NCBI RefSeq assembly: GCF_000150275.1 | Contig: NW_002060946.1 | Span: forward strand, 1,879,454-1,943,453 | Direction of reading: 5' to 3' | DNA length: 64,000 bases | Source of the DNA: Trichoplax adhaerens | Lineage: Eukaryota; Placozoa; Uniplacotomia; Trichoplacea; Trichoplacidae | Part shown: positions 14,801 to 28,200 of the stretch, one piece after another | How the letters are laid out: every line of letters begins with the position of its first letter | How positions within the stretch are numbered: position 1 is the first letter of the stretch | The notes under the pieces: model-generated | What the model was told of the DNA's origin: nothing | Database searches by the model: none | The model's input: the letters and a program-made list of their open reading frames with translations, nothing else | Program-made: the position numbers and the translations under genes

Positions 14801-17100
14801 TGGTATATTTCACTTTACCGCAAACTAGTATTTCAAAATAAGTTAGGGATAAAAAAAGGTAAGATATAGAGGCTGACCATGCTTAGAGTTTAATTATTAC
14901 GTTAAGAATTTAATTTAAAGCTTCATTAACCATGACATTGAATACATAAGTAAGTAATGGAGTAAAAGCATAATATTCAGATTATATATCTTTATTATTA
15001 CGAATGTGAATTCATGTGATTAGTTAATAAGGTAGTATCAAATCCTAAATAATATAGACAATAAGTAGTTGATTAATCATAAGTCAATAAAGTAATTAGT
15101 AGAAATAATGATGTGATGTCAAAATTTTTTGATTATCAATCTGTCATAATATTAATCAGTAATGTTGAACAATTGCTAATAAAAAAACATCAAGAAATGA
15201 ACTGCTTAAAGATTTATCTTTCGGTAGAAGTCAATGTAACTCTTTAGATTGATAGCCTTTAACCTATTGGTATCAAATCTCGTTTAATTCAGTTCAATGT
15301 GTTAATATGTTGATTATACTTTAACCGTTGTAAAACTTATTATTAAATGGCCTCCCTTACTGGTGCGCAATATAGTGTTAAATCACGTTAAGCAGCAATT
15401 TCTCGAATTTTCATCACTCCTAAAAGGATGATGTCATTGTAAGCTATTAATTACTTGAACGCCGTGTTATACGAACGTATGTCTTTTCTCATACATTGTT
15501 AAATTGCTTACCTAAAAATAAGAGCAATGTAAAGAGTAAAATAACAACCGTGTAAAGCTTTGAAATTAACGCGCATTGAATATTAATAGGATAAATTCTG
15601 AAGCTCAAGTTGTGTACACTGTCGGAACCAGTACTCAATTTGACAACGGATGAAAGTATTCATTAATATCATTACCGCTTCAGCGATTACATTTTAAATC
15701 TTACAGGAAATTTTCAGGAAAAAAAATATTTCTATGCAGGTGTAAATAGTATTCCGCGAAAAATATGGGATTTGTATTAACGAGCCATGCGTACTTTATT
15801 AGGCGGCCGACAACATACGAGCAGATGCCATTAAAGCTTCTTTCATTATATAACATATTATAGCGTGCTTTCGTATATGAATCAGAAAAGCATGAGTCAT
15901 ACTGCGTATTTAGTAAGTGAACGTATTGGTTAATTTTTGTCGTCGGAGAACCCATATTGAATTCGGCGCCGTTTCTAGACAAACCGGGCTGTTGCATCTT
16001 TGTTCACGGTATAAGGAGTATCAATTTATAATGGCGTCGATGGGCAAGTTAGCATAATGTACAGCAGTAAGTTTACATAATAAGTATGTATATTTATGTA
16101 GAAGTCCTACGTAATATTCAATATCTAAGCTATTACGACTTTATCAGACTGGACGCCATTGTACGCAAACAATGTGACCTTTATAAAAAAGTCAATCTAG
16201 CAATTTATTGCCTGTATTATGACAAGATTGTTGATAAGTGAACTAGCTTGCGATCCATTAAGTTATCATTTTAATTCAACAGGACTTACTACTAAGTTAG
16301 TAGAATTTACTAGATTAGCCTACGCTTTAAACAAATAATGTACAGAATACTTGAGTGACTGTGAATCCAATGTAGTAGTAATATACTGTAATATGCATTA
16401 AAATTAATTATTATTATTTTTCCCTTCTAGTAAATATACGACGGAATCTATTTTTTCTGAATAAAATGTATATAAACAATCAAGGCAATAAACAAGAATA
16501 TTCAACATCAATTTCATTTTATTTGATGGGGAATCGTAAATGGGTGTTTATGTGCTGTTTATTGACATTCAAAATGGGCAAGATTATGCCGTAGAAATGT
16601 AACCTGTTAACATCAACACGCAGTACAATACAGCAGTATTAGTACAGTATATGTCCGAGCGATCAGTTCGTTTCAATGCCATTTGATAGAAAGGAACAAG
16701 TCAACAAACAACACACTGCAGTCGCCGCTTTACATGCAATTCTATTCTTCTGTAGTCATGGTAAATCCAATAAAAAATATGTTTCTTGCATCGGTGACTA
16801 CCATTGGATCCAGTTTCACAAGTGGAAATGCTCATTGCGTGTATGAGACAAAAGGCGGAAATTTTATTAGCGTCTAGTTGTTTCTTTTTTTCATGTCGTT
16901 GTTGATCTCTCTTTACTATTGCCCACTCACAGTAGAGTGGAGATTTTGTTGCATTCTACTGAGGGCTGTCCACTGTCCACACTTGACAGTGGTGTACTGT
17001 GGCGTTTTCAATTTTTATTTTATTTTACTTCATTTTATTGATTGATTTTGTTTTGAATTTATTTTGATTTTATTTCATTTCCCATCGGCCTCACGACTGC
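11840..17100. other. AT-rich intergenic region, no gene seen
   Basis: The only open frames are short ones without recognisable domains (for example 13070-13309 plus, 15701-15997 minus, 16683-16877 plus). The B-box-like string near 12969 (ggttcgatatc) has no matching acceptor stem or A box, so I do not call a tRNA. Confidence 0.45.
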
Positions 17101-18698
17101 ACTCTGCTGCAGTCGTAATATTGACCGTACACCCGTACAGTACAGTACAGTGTACAGTGTACAGTGTACAGTGTGGCGGGGATTGATGTGTTTGTGATGG
17201 TGACTACACCTGACACCCGGTATACTGAATCCACGTTCCTTTGTAAAATGCGCGGGAAATGTAATGTCAACATTGCCTCTCACTTTTCATTCATCCTGGA
17301 ACCTTTACAATACATTGTACTGTAATTTACAGTACAATGTATTTTTGGATCACAATGATCACTTCTTCACCAGGTTAGAATGACAGGTGCAGTGGAAAAA
17401 CTTGAAAAGGCAAGCTTGGACACGTTTATCACTCACAGCTGAGCACTGTACTGCACATCATTAATATTGAGTTGATGAACAGGACTCTAGATATCGATAC
17501 AGTATTTACTGGATAATGACGCCATTTCAATCAGGCAAATCGATATTCAACACCGTATTATTGAATTGGGTTTGGGTAAGATGATTTCCCACCATCACCT
17601 GTTCAATGATGACCGATACAGTATTTGGTTATCACGCAAACTAAGTCACTAAAAGTACGATGTTGTAGATCCGCACTATTTCATAGATGCATGCGTACGG
17701 TATGGGTGCCTCGGACAGAGTTGAATGATCGTTTTTTTGAACACAAGCCACTTTCCTGTCCTATAACATATAGTATTATGTTGTATTCGACGGTAAGTAC
17801 AGCGATGATTTTATTTCTATATCCGTTGGGTTAATCGTGAAAGGGCAGCATTACAGTGGCGATCATTGCGTGAGGTTCTTTTGTTCGATCAATACAGTAC
17901 AACTAAGATTAGAATACTGTAATACTTCCTTTGCATAATCTTGTACAGTGTACAGTACAGTAGTCTAAATCTCCATGTAAATTGATGTCAATCACGGCTT
18001 ACTGATCCAAAGTACAAGTGGATGCCAATGTTCCGTAAAGTGATTAATCAATTAGTTAAATAAACATGAGTCAAACTTCTTGAATTCATGATGCATGTGT
18101 ACTCTACACTTATTGTACAGTACAGAATAGGGTTGTTGCGATATACAGTGCAAAATGACAGAAACTTGTTATGATAAACAGTGTAAAAATGTTGATGCTC
18201 AATTGCACATTTTGCAATCTGCAGACTCCTGAGTGTAGTCGCTCGGCAACGAAGACTGTACAGTGTACAGTACGGACTGGCGCTCTCCAGTAGTGAGTAA
18301 ATAAATAAAGTACTGTACTCTAGAGCATGTTGGCCACGACAGCATGTACAGTACATTGTACAGTACAGCGGGATTAAATTGGCTGGCACTAAGGAAAATA
18401 AGCTGTGTAGGCTAAATCAAGCCCCAAGTAGATAAAAGCTTCAATGCAGACGTAGCCCAATAACTCAGGGATGTAAACCTGGCTTTCATTTCTATCCATT
18501 TGTTCTTATTTTTTCTCGTACAGTACTGTAGAATCTGTAAATAATGGAAAATTGTTACAGTACTGAATGAAAATTGTACAGTTCGCACAAATCCCGCCCA
18601 TTCTCTGATAGTCTACTGTACAGTGTACTGTACATTGTACAGTCATTTCAACTCACACATGACGAGGAAGGCTTGAATAATGGAATACAGTACTGTAA

Positions 18699-18746
18699 TA
18701 ATAATAATGATAATTATTATTATTGTTAATAATATCATTATTAATC
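18699..18746. repeat. AT-rich trinucleotide tract
   Basis: An interrupted aat/att repeat with self-complementary halves (aataataataatgataatt, then attattattgttaat). It is a microsatellite-like low-complexity tract and carries no gene. Confidence 0.6.
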
Positions 18747-19699
18747 AATCGTTCCAGTACTCAATATTTTTTTTTTTCTAATGTTGGATTTGTGAGCAGA
18801 CAACAACAACTTCTTGTCAACATAATAATTACTAATTATACATACTGTACTATATATACAGTACTATACTGTATAGTGTATACCTGCATTTGTTGGTGAA
18901 CACCCAACAACATCAATAACAATGGCTATCGTATTCAATTTCGCTAGTCATTGCAACTGACATAACTTAACTCGTGAAATGGAATAAAAAGTTGAATGAG
19001 TAATGAATTGAGTACAGAACACCATAATAGGATCATACTGTATAGTGTATATCCATTGTTAAAGAAGAGAACTGTTGTTGGAATGATTACGCTAAAGATA
19101 AGGTCACGAGGAGGTGGACTATACAGTACAGATCATCATGCACTACCGTACTGTGAAAGTAGTGTACGTCAATAAAGCCGGGCTGGGAACACAGTAGTCG
19201 TTGTACGCTTATCCCTGGGATCGTTAATGTGGATGACGACTATCGTTCTGTGTTACCTTTTACCGACGTTTCATAATAGATCTCTAGGAAGTGGTATAGG
19301 TTGATCAATTTATTGATATTCATCAGGTGGTTGTACTCTTCACTAGAAAACTTGGAGTAACAAGTCATCTTGATTTTTTAACCCAGGATGAAATGGAATT
19401 TTTGTTTTGAGTGATTCATCCAACTACAGTACCGTACTTTGATACTGGTAGTCAGGGCCTACTTACTACGATAGCCTACACGTCCAAGTTGGAGTAGAGG
19501 ACAGTCGTCGCAGTAGTCTCTAGTTAGTGATTTCATTTTTTATTTATTTATTTCTATTTATCTTTTCTTTTTTATTGATTTCAACCTGTCATGGGCGTGT
19601 CTGTACTCCACAGTACGCTCAATCTACAGTGCAGTGCCGTATTGTACTCTACAGTACAAGTACTGTAGAGATGGAAAGCGACAACTACTACTGTACTGT

Positions 19700-19887
19700 A
19701 CCGGTGCGGTCTCGTCATCACGGTTGGGAAGTTCAAGTTGTAACCAGTCATAGGGTCATTGGAATAGTACGGTATTGTACCGTGCTGTCATGTACCGGTA
19801 CGGCCTCATCATCGCTGTTGGTAAGTTCAAGCTGTAACCAGTCTTGGGTGATTGGAACAGTACGGTATTGTACTGGTGCTGTAATGT
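19700..19887. repeat. Two-copy tandem repeat of about 94 bp
   Basis: 19700-19793 and 19794-19887 align along their whole length, each beginning accggt(g/a)cgg and containing gttcaag(t/c)tgtaaccagtc and tagtacggtattgtac-like strings. The copies differ at scattered positions. The unit embeds the local GTAC-type motif. Confidence 0.75.
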
Positions 19888-20139
19888 GAAGTACCGTACT
19901 CAACCGTACCGAACCGTACCGTGCATGCTCGACAGTACGTTCTGCATCCTACAGTACTTTTTCAAAGTTTGGACTTGATGTACAAAAACAACTTCTTCAT
20001 CTTTTACTACTATAACGCCACCAGTCTTGCCCGAGCATACAGTCGATCTTTTCCTATCCGTCGCCTATGACAGTACTAGCTTACAGTACAAAGCACAGTT
20101 CGGTACTGTAAGGTCAGCAGACCCGTTAAAGTTCACCAC

Positions 20140-20148
20140 AATATAAAA
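20140..20148 (+). promoter_or_regulatory. TATA-box-like element
   Basis: The string aatataaaa lies about 320 bp upstream of the ATG of the second BH3 ORF, at the edge of the GTAC-motif block. It could be a core promoter if the 5' leader is about 290 nt. In AT-rich DNA such strings are common, so the weight is low. Confidence 0.25.
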
Positions 20149-20466
20149 CCAAGCTTCGCTCACTTTCATAGTCAATTCTCAAAAATTTTTACTACCGTGT
20201 AGTGGAAGATTGCGTAACAACATTTTGCTAACGCTCTTGATTGCTTATATTTTTTTTTTTTCCTTTTGCCAACTTTTCCAGTCAACTACTTTCAACTTTA
20301 CTTTTCAAGACTTTAGAGTAGATAGTAACATCTTTTTAAGCCTGTTTTACTGTCATTTTATTCGTCCAAAATACCGTCGCCATTTCAGTGTAGTCATTTT
20401 CATTGAATCGAATTTTCACTGTCAAGTGTACACACACACAACGATACATTACAAACGCGCACAACG

Positions 20467-20682
20467 ATGGATCAAGATACAACCAACGAGATCGATGAAC
20501 AAGTTTGGCCTGATATAGGGGCTGATCTAAGGCTCCATGCAGACGAATTTGACAATCAATATCGCCGAAACTCCAATCTTGAAATGGTCATTGCCACATT
20601 TGATGGTATAGTTCAATCAGTGCTATTTCATCAAGTTCTCCGGATCGTACTTCACATCACCGGCAATTATCATCGCCTCTAG
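20467..20682 (+). CDS. BH3-motif protein, paralogue of the 11582 gene
   Basis: The ORF has 71 codons from an ATG. Residues 14-37 align with residues 31-55 of the 11582 protein and share W, an acidic residue, I-G, an N/D, L, A-D, E/Q, F-D, then Q, R, a basic residue and N-S. In BH3 terms h1 is I17, h2 L21, the small-acidic pair A25-D26 and h4 F28. The h3 position is H24, which is unusual. The N-terminus is acidic. The continuous frame ends in a moderately hydrophobic but His-interrupted tail (residues 48-64), not a clean anchor. A better membrane segment lies in the next frame (20621-20711), followed by a strong GTAAGT donor. Either a splice event or a one-base frameshift separates motif and anchor, so this may be a misread gene model or a recent pseudogene. 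The role, if intact, would be as for the first BH3 gene. Confidence 0.5.
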   Translation: MDQDTTNEIDEQVWPDIGADLRLHADEFDNQYRRNSNLEMVIATFDGIVQSVLFHQVLRIVLHITGNYHRL

Positions 20683-20819
20683 TCTTGTCGGATTCATCTC
20701 TGAAAATTGCGGTAAGTACACTAGTAATGCATACATCAATTGATTGCCTACCATCAACAAAATGAAGGCCAAACCTTTCATCAACTTTCTATTATACCAT
20801 GACTTGTTTTGCAGCATAA
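20621..20819 (+). other. Out-of-frame tail-anchor segment with candidate intron
   Basis: In the frame shifted by one base relative to the BH3 ORF, 20621-20711 reads as a hydrophobic helix (core AIIIASSLVGFI). It ends at a strong donor (G|GTAAGT, GT at 20712). The intron would be 20712-20814 with acceptor ttttgcag, and joining gives a stop codon two codons into the exon (20817-20819). This mirrors the first BH3 gene, where the anchor is immediately followed by the stop. I found no convincing intron that would bring the BH3 frame into this one; the only phase-correct pair removes about 31 nt. Confidence 0.35.
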
Positions 20820-22614
20820 GTCCCCCGACAAATGGAGGCTTTTACACGTCCAATTTTCAATCAGTTTCTGACCCTTTCAACATTCCTTTATTTCATTTTA
20901 TTTCACTCTATCTTAATATCGACAATACGCGCGGTCAATCGACCACTTCCATACGCATTCTAAAAAATATCGTCACTGAAATACTTGAAATCAAGAACGC
21001 CGGCCGTATACGTTATAAGGTCTTTGATCTAGTACATTACTGTACGTGCATAGGGCTTACCCCACCAAATAGAGAAGTACTGTACAAGTATACGGTGTCT
21101 TATTGATTGGATGATACGCTTATATACAGTACTTGAATTAGTTGATCTGTTTTCATCGCAGTTGAACTTTGGAGTTACTATAAATTACCAACAAGTAACT
21201 GACTGACAATAATCATGCACCAGTATTGAAGCACCTTTGTTGTGTATTGGCATTTCCGACTGGGTTTTTAATATTTGTCCAATGGTGGGCTTATGACGGT
21301 AACGACAGAGCTAATTTACTTAACAATGTACAAGTGTATTAATTCCTTGTCATGAAACGATCAGTCATGCAATAGCTCTTGTCGACTACCGTCGGCTGCT
21401 AAAAGAAAATCTTTCTAGTATTTCATCATTCAGCCTGAATGATTTCGTAGCAGGCGAAGATAAATGTTGAAGCGCTGCACACATCAACTTCAATTAATAA
21501 TATTAAATAAACTTCATTAATTCAAAATCAATTGCATATAATAGTTCGTGTCGCATGCTTGATACCCCTAAATATACATTTAGTAGCTTAGCCAGAAATC
21601 TTGCTTCAAACCACACTTTAAAACAACATCATTTTGCTGAATTAATACTTACTAAAGAGAAATATCCAGAGTAGCAACTCCGAACTGTTCTTCAAAGTCG
21701 AAATACCTTTGCTGGAGTTGCCCTATGGAATAGTGACGGTCATTGCATAGGGCCCTGGAAGTAAATTTAGATAGTTTAAATACAGTGCATTCTGACAGTA
21801 TTGCACTCATAAGAGGAATATCATTGCCTAACTACATAGACCACCAATGACCAAGATTCATAATAGGATTGGACTGTATATATTATAGCTTGTAATTTAC
21901 CGAAATTATATTTTATTGTATTATTGTCGGAAAAATAAGACCTGTGCTTTCTTGATCACTATAGACAAGCCGGAAACCATCCTCAATACATGAGGAAAAT
22001 GATAATGGCCCAAAAGGATATCGGAGAACGGACTCGTAAATGCCAACAAGTATGCTTTTCAACTGCATTCTTTATCAATTGGTAACTATTGCTAAGATTG
22101 ACAGTGTGATGAAAGCAGAAACTAGGAGAAAATTGGTGGAGAAGTGAATTTCAAAGATCACTTGTTAACCGTGTTGCTTAAAAAGTTGCTAGTTACTTAC
22201 TAATTATTCCGTATTTAATCCACCCACACGTTTTGTTTTATTACGCGTGCAAAATGCGTTACAATGAGTTGTTCAGTTTCTTGGTGACTTGCTGATATTT
22301 CTATTTTGAAAACGATGCATTAGGAAAGCTCTGTTGGTTTAACTGCATTGATTTATTTCGAAGTTGACAAAGGTACTGAAACGTAAACGATCATTACCTG
22401 TTGAACTGATTAAACTGCAGTCTCAAATCGTTAAACCCAAACGACTGGAAATGGTTCAGTCGTTGTAAGGGCATATATACGAACTGTGGTGTTGTTGCTA
22501 GATGTGATTTTGAAACACAAGTAAATCCCAATAGCTAGTACACACTGTGCTATTTTGTCCTGTCTAGTCTAATGCGAAATTTTTATCGGAGGACAGTATG
22601 TGCATACATTATAT

Positions 22615-22652
22615 GACATTATATACATATATATACATATATATATATACAT
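22615..22652. repeat. TA/CATA microsatellite
   Basis: Alternating ta and catata units run for nearly 40 bp. This is a simple repeat. The open frames across it on both strands are artefacts. Confidence 0.8.
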
Positions 22653-25600
22653 ACTGCATATAGGCATTGATTGCAAAATAAGCTACAAGGTGTTACTCGA
22701 TGAAGGTTTTGTGTGCTCACCATTCTGTAACAGCCAGGGTGTGATGGTTGATATTGAAGGATATTTTTATGTTTTTGTAATCTCTGTATATTTGCCATGT
22801 GCAATGTACAGTTACTTACAGTAGGCTGTCCTACAGCACTACGGCATATTGATTATTGTCAATGGTATTATTTTTTTATTTTAAATTCGAGACCCTACTG
22901 TGTACATCGTACTTTGTTAATTAAATTGTATTTAATTTTTTATCGTTTTATTAGTCATAAAGATTTTACAGGCGATATTTCGTATCACTAGATGTAAATC
23001 ACGATTGGATGGAACTCCAAATCATTTTTTTAAGTTACTGATTCTTGTTTTATTCATGTACGATTTGTATTTTATTTCTAGCTCAACATACAAATACCAT
23101 TACTGTAGTATTGCAGTATGGGTTTATCTAAATGTAACGTAAAGACTTTGGAAATATAAACAATGATTAATAAAATATGCTTATGATCATGTCTCTCTGA
23201 ATTTACTTCTTGTGGTTATTTGTAACCACCAACATGCAGTACGTGTATATCCCCTCCAAATAGACAAAAATGAGAAAATACTGTATCCTATTTACGGCTG
23301 TCACTTCCATAGGTATACTGTTCCACCTAGGTGATTAACAGACGATTCTCTTTTACTGAATATCATTACTATCAATAATAATGACTCGCCTTTGCCCCCA
23401 TAGCAGTGTAATCAAGAGATTTAATTTTGTAATAAAAACATTATAATTAGCAATTGTTTCCTTCCGCACGAAACGCATAGAGCGTATCGGTTAGTATACC
23501 TTGTAAATTATGAAATCAAGTGAATGTTTCAATTAATCTTATTATATGATCAATTAATAAATCATGACACCCAGGCGTCGATTGCTGCTGAAAAGCCACA
23601 TTCAACCTTGATTGTTTAGTATCTTACAAAATACGACCATTTTACTTTGTTAACTTGTTTCATAAAACTGATGCAAATGCGTCAAGTCAATTTTAGTGCA
23701 ATAAATTTAATAATTATTTAGGTATGCAGTATCCTTGCTACTTTGTAAAGGATCCCATTAATCCAGTAGTAATCCTTGTGTTTATTTCTCGCTGCTGTGC
23801 ATACTCTGTCAGGTGTTCGCATTTGACATGATAGACGCAATCAGCTCTATAGACTATATAGTGTCCTACGGATAATGGCGGTATAATTGCGGACAATACG
23901 ACTGCCACAAGTCGGTAATAACCTTTTTTTTTTTTTACTATGACGTCAGCGCATCGAGAGATGGCGAAAAAAAAAAAATGTCCAAGAAAAAAAATTGGTG
24001 TTGTCATCGATTAAAAAAAAGTTTTCCAACAGTTACTATTGTAGATTCCTACGATATCGAGCGTTATCATGACAAGATTTACGTGTTTATAGCCAGTTTA
24101 ATCTATTTTTTACATGTCTAGAAAGATTTTTGAATCGTCGAACTAGAGAGTTCATCAAGATTTGAAGGATTTTATTTTTTTGTTTTTTATCGCTATGGAC
24201 GGTCTCGCTGGCGTTGACAGACAGACAAAAAAACTTTTGGAAAAAAATCTGCCAATTTTTTTTCTCGGATTATTTTTCATTTCGGAATTCATGATGATGA
24301 GATGATACGAATAACACGACCAATCAGTGGAGAATTTATTAGACAATAACATTAAAAAACTTGTCCCCTGTGTTTTTTTGATATAATTTGATACATTAAA
24401 CTTAAAAGGCTTTATTGTGTTATTTAATTCTATAATACTGTATAGAAAAGAAAAAAAATCACAGCAATAGGCATTCAATCAGTGAAAAGACTGTAAACAG
24501 TACATAGGTATACATTAAGGACACCTTCGCTATACAACTCTTAATATTAGCGGTAAACACGCCATTGACGTTTGGCAATTTCCATTGTCCAAAAAGTTTT
24601 TTTGCAAAAGTTCAATATCTTGTGAATCCCCTCTTTTTTAATAGGTAACCAATTGTTAATTAAATGTTTTGTTAGTGTCTTCAAACAAAGAAAGGGCAAT
24701 ATTCTTCCTGATCACCTTAGCTGTAGCTCGCTCGGTTGTCAACTTTACTTTGCTTACAAACAATAATCTACGACTGATTGATTGATGAACTTAATTGTGC
24801 AAAGAAATATACAGATCATCTGAAAGCGAAATGACCGCCTATTTCCACAACTACGAAATAATTAATGGAAATGAATCCAGGTTGTCTGAATGTTTGACTT
24901 ACTTAATGCTCATTCAATAATTTATCATACGCCACTCTAATCTCGACAAGAAGCTATTTTTTGGGAATGAGATTTTACCCTACAGTTATCATTATTGCCA
25001 TGAACTTAGGCAGCGTTTAGTGTAGCAATTGTTATACACTGTATTGCAAACGTGTAATCATGCTTATAACTTTTACCAGATGGTTCTGTAAAGTTAGATA
25101 GACTAAAGATTTAATGACTACACGAAAAGATAAAAACTCCTTGGCTGCAGTGTCTTTATTTAATTTGCATGCAAAAACGCAGTTGAAACGTTTAAACGTT
25201 TCAATGTTTACTGTAGGCGGAGGTTCCTCAAGGCCATTCATGTTCTTCAGTTAATCATGAAATCAAGATTCTCTAAGTACATACGGCACAAATAAATTAA
25301 TACATGATTGACATGGCGTTTGAAGAGATTTATAAGCTACTCGATCTAATTCCTTATCTAATTCTTATCATGATGGGGCTAGATATCACACTAACCCTTC
25401 TCTCTGCCATGTATCAACCTCTAATTTTAACGGACTTGGTAATTATAATATAAAAACACTTTTTATCAGTCGATGGGAATCATAACCTGTTTAAATTAAA
25501 CAGATTCCATGTATGGCACAAGATAATAAATCACTTTACTTGGTGAAGATACAGATCTCTATGTCCGATCATGACAGTCTGCATACTATCCCCTACAATT

Positions 25601-28176
25601 CTAGTGCTGTATACAATAAAGAAAACAAAATGATAAAATAAAAATTAACATTTTTAATAATTATTATTTTTTTCTTTAAATCAATCGGACTCCTCCCTCT
25701 TGTTGATGAAAATTGAATATGATAGACGCATATCAAATAATGTCAACTTATCATCGACCCACCTCTTCGTCCTTATTTTCTTTCTCTTATAACATTGATC
25801 ATCAATCCTAGCGCCCTAAGTACATTCTAATATCAAGACCTCCTTCACTAATAATTATAATGACAACCTCATGATAACTTGTCTTTACAAGTGCAATGCT
25901 ACCACTAGCCATTGGTATATTAAGTGTTATGTATCCTACGGTAAAAAGCTTGTCGTTAATTTTGCAAATGTAATTACGAAAATCGAATAATGATGCCAGG
26001 GCTAAATATTTTAAGAGACTACACAGTTTATTATGGTCGAACAATATAGCGATTAGTTTTACAACTCTAACTACTTACTCAAGTATAATTGAGTTTGTGT
26101 AAAAATTATTTTATCGTTACCCTTTAATATTAAAACCGTAACCTTGTGGCAATTCCCTTCCTAAATTAGAGATTTTACTCTGCTTTGCATATAATTCTAG
26201 AGGTGATATTATGTATGAGTAGAATGGATACAACGGTATCGGTGTGAATCTAGGCTAATTTGAAACATAATAATCGTATGTTTATGCTATCGATGGACTG
26301 TATACGTACAGTATGTGTTCATATACTGTCCATAAAATAAAATTCAATAAATTGACGAATCCCCTATTATCTTGATCGGGTCGATATTTTTGTTGAGCTT
26401 TGCTACTTTTTTTTCGTAGGTCTTTAAGTCATCAATGAGGGCATGGTAGTACAGCTAATATACACATTGTATGTAGATATACTGCTACTGATTTTTTACA
26501 AGTTGCCAATTAACACGTTAATTAAACTGTCGCGTATTAGACTAGTAATGACGTAATGAAATTTTTTTTATTTATTTTTTTTAATATCCTTTTTTATACT
26601 ATATTGCTGTACTTTGTATATATATACTCGTATATAATATTTCTTCTGATACTTCTTAGATGCAGCTGCTATGATATATTAATTTGTAGTGAGTATAACT
26701 TGATGATAATACTATTTTGGGATTCATATCTACTGACTGTATTGCGAGAAATAGTTGCGATTAACCTTCGAAATAAAAAGATAAATTATTACTTCGTCAC
26801 AATTGGCACTGTAATAGCAAAACTTGACAATAACACTTCTTTAATCATTATTATTGTGTAAATAGCTTTAGGTAAAAATGATTTTTCAGTTGTTGATATT
26901 TTATATACGATGTATCAATGAGCCGCACCTTATTGCATCATCATTTCATTAAATTTGTCTGTCCGTGGCTAGCATACGTCTCAGGCTAAAAAAGTTATAG
27001 ACTGGTTACGATAATTGCATTTGCATCGAAAATAGAAATAGCTCCATTAAATCAACGAATAAACAAAATGGATGGAGAAAAATAATAAATCTTTGATTAA
27101 ACAATAAACTTCAATACGGGAGCAATACGGAATTTTACGGCAGTATTATTAAAGTATGAATTTGGACGATACTTTATTACTTAAAACCCTATAACTAAAT
27201 TGGACGATGGTACGGATCGTACTAATAAAATGCTGTATTTATTTTTCCGTTTGTGTACATTTATTTCTTCAATGTAACCTTACACTAATGATGTACTGCA
27301 GAAGCAGATACTAAGCTCAGCAGCATCGCTAGTCTACACCATAACCCGTTAATCGTAGGGCATAGTTGCACAACAGATACGCATTATAAACGTACGTGAA
27401 TATGCTGTATAGTGATAGCCGACAGAAAAATTGTAACTGTATAAGCGGCTTTTTTTGAAAGCGCATAGCAGAAAAACGCTATCGTTTTCTAAAATCCTTA
27501 CCTGTTAATATTGGTAAGCATATTGAGCGATTTGATCAGCAATAAAGAATGTCAGCATTCACTATACAAATTAATGCTATGTTGAATTCCAGCTCGGCAG
27601 TAATAAGTAGGTACTTATCTACCAAGCCGAAGCAAACTGGTGTAGATAGAGAATCGTACGTTCATCAAGACATTTTTAAGTGATTGGGAGACATAAAAAA
27701 GTATGTCAATAACAATTACGATTTTTTGACACTAAATACAAAATATCCTTAGAAAATTTGCTCTACGGCTTAAATTAAATGTAGTGTTTGTTAAAAATCT
27801 AGTAAATCGAGCATATAAAGTCAATGATTGCATAGAATTTGTTGTCCTGTGATAAATGATATTTTTATGAGATAGTATCTTCTTCTTTGCTTCATTCTTG
27901 TACGTAGGTTACGCTACCTAAGTATTATGTCGTCATAAAATATATACAGTAAGCCTTATACCTAAAACTGTACAGTACACGAGAACAGGCAAAAGAACTG
28001 TTCGTATATATTTATAACGTAATTGCAATATAGCCTTATGCTAATCATGGAAAAAATACAATTATATGTAGTGTGCTAACACGGCTAAGTAATGCTAAAC
28101 TCTAGAGTATTTAAGTAAAATAAGTCCCAATAGGATATCTTGGAAAAATCTGTATAGGAAATAAATGTATTGAGCA

Positions 28177-28200
28177 CAACATGTTTATATAAGCATGTTT
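28177..28200 (+). promoter_or_regulatory. p53-response-element-like sequence
   Basis: Two decamers, caacatgttt (9 of 10 matches to RRRCWWGYYY) and aagcatgttt (10 of 10), are separated by a 4-bp spacer, which fits a full p53/p63-family site. The nearest candidate genes are the BH3 ORFs (about 8 kb upstream and 9.5 kb downstream) and UTP23. The match is real, but function is only inferred and could be chance. Confidence 0.3.

Larger units (their letters stand above)
17120..20120. repeat. Cluster of GTACAGTAC / GTACTGTAC palindromic motifs
   Basis: Dozens of short strings built from tgtacag, gtacagtac and its reverse complement gtactgtac are scattered here. A small tandem array of gtgtacagt lies around 17147-17175, with further runs near 17940, 18250, 18345, 18615 and 18850. 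The sequence is visibly less AT-rich than its flanks. Open frames in this block (for example 17059-17283 minus, 18048-18389 minus, 19527-19889 plus) have biased translations rich in Thr, Val, Tyr and Cys that simply reflect the motif, so I do not call them genes. Confidence 0.8.

Noticed and set aside
26556-26861. Plus-strand 101-codon hydrophobic frame
   Set aside because: Phe/Ile/Tyr runs come from T-rich DNA; no ordered membrane topology or homology is evident.
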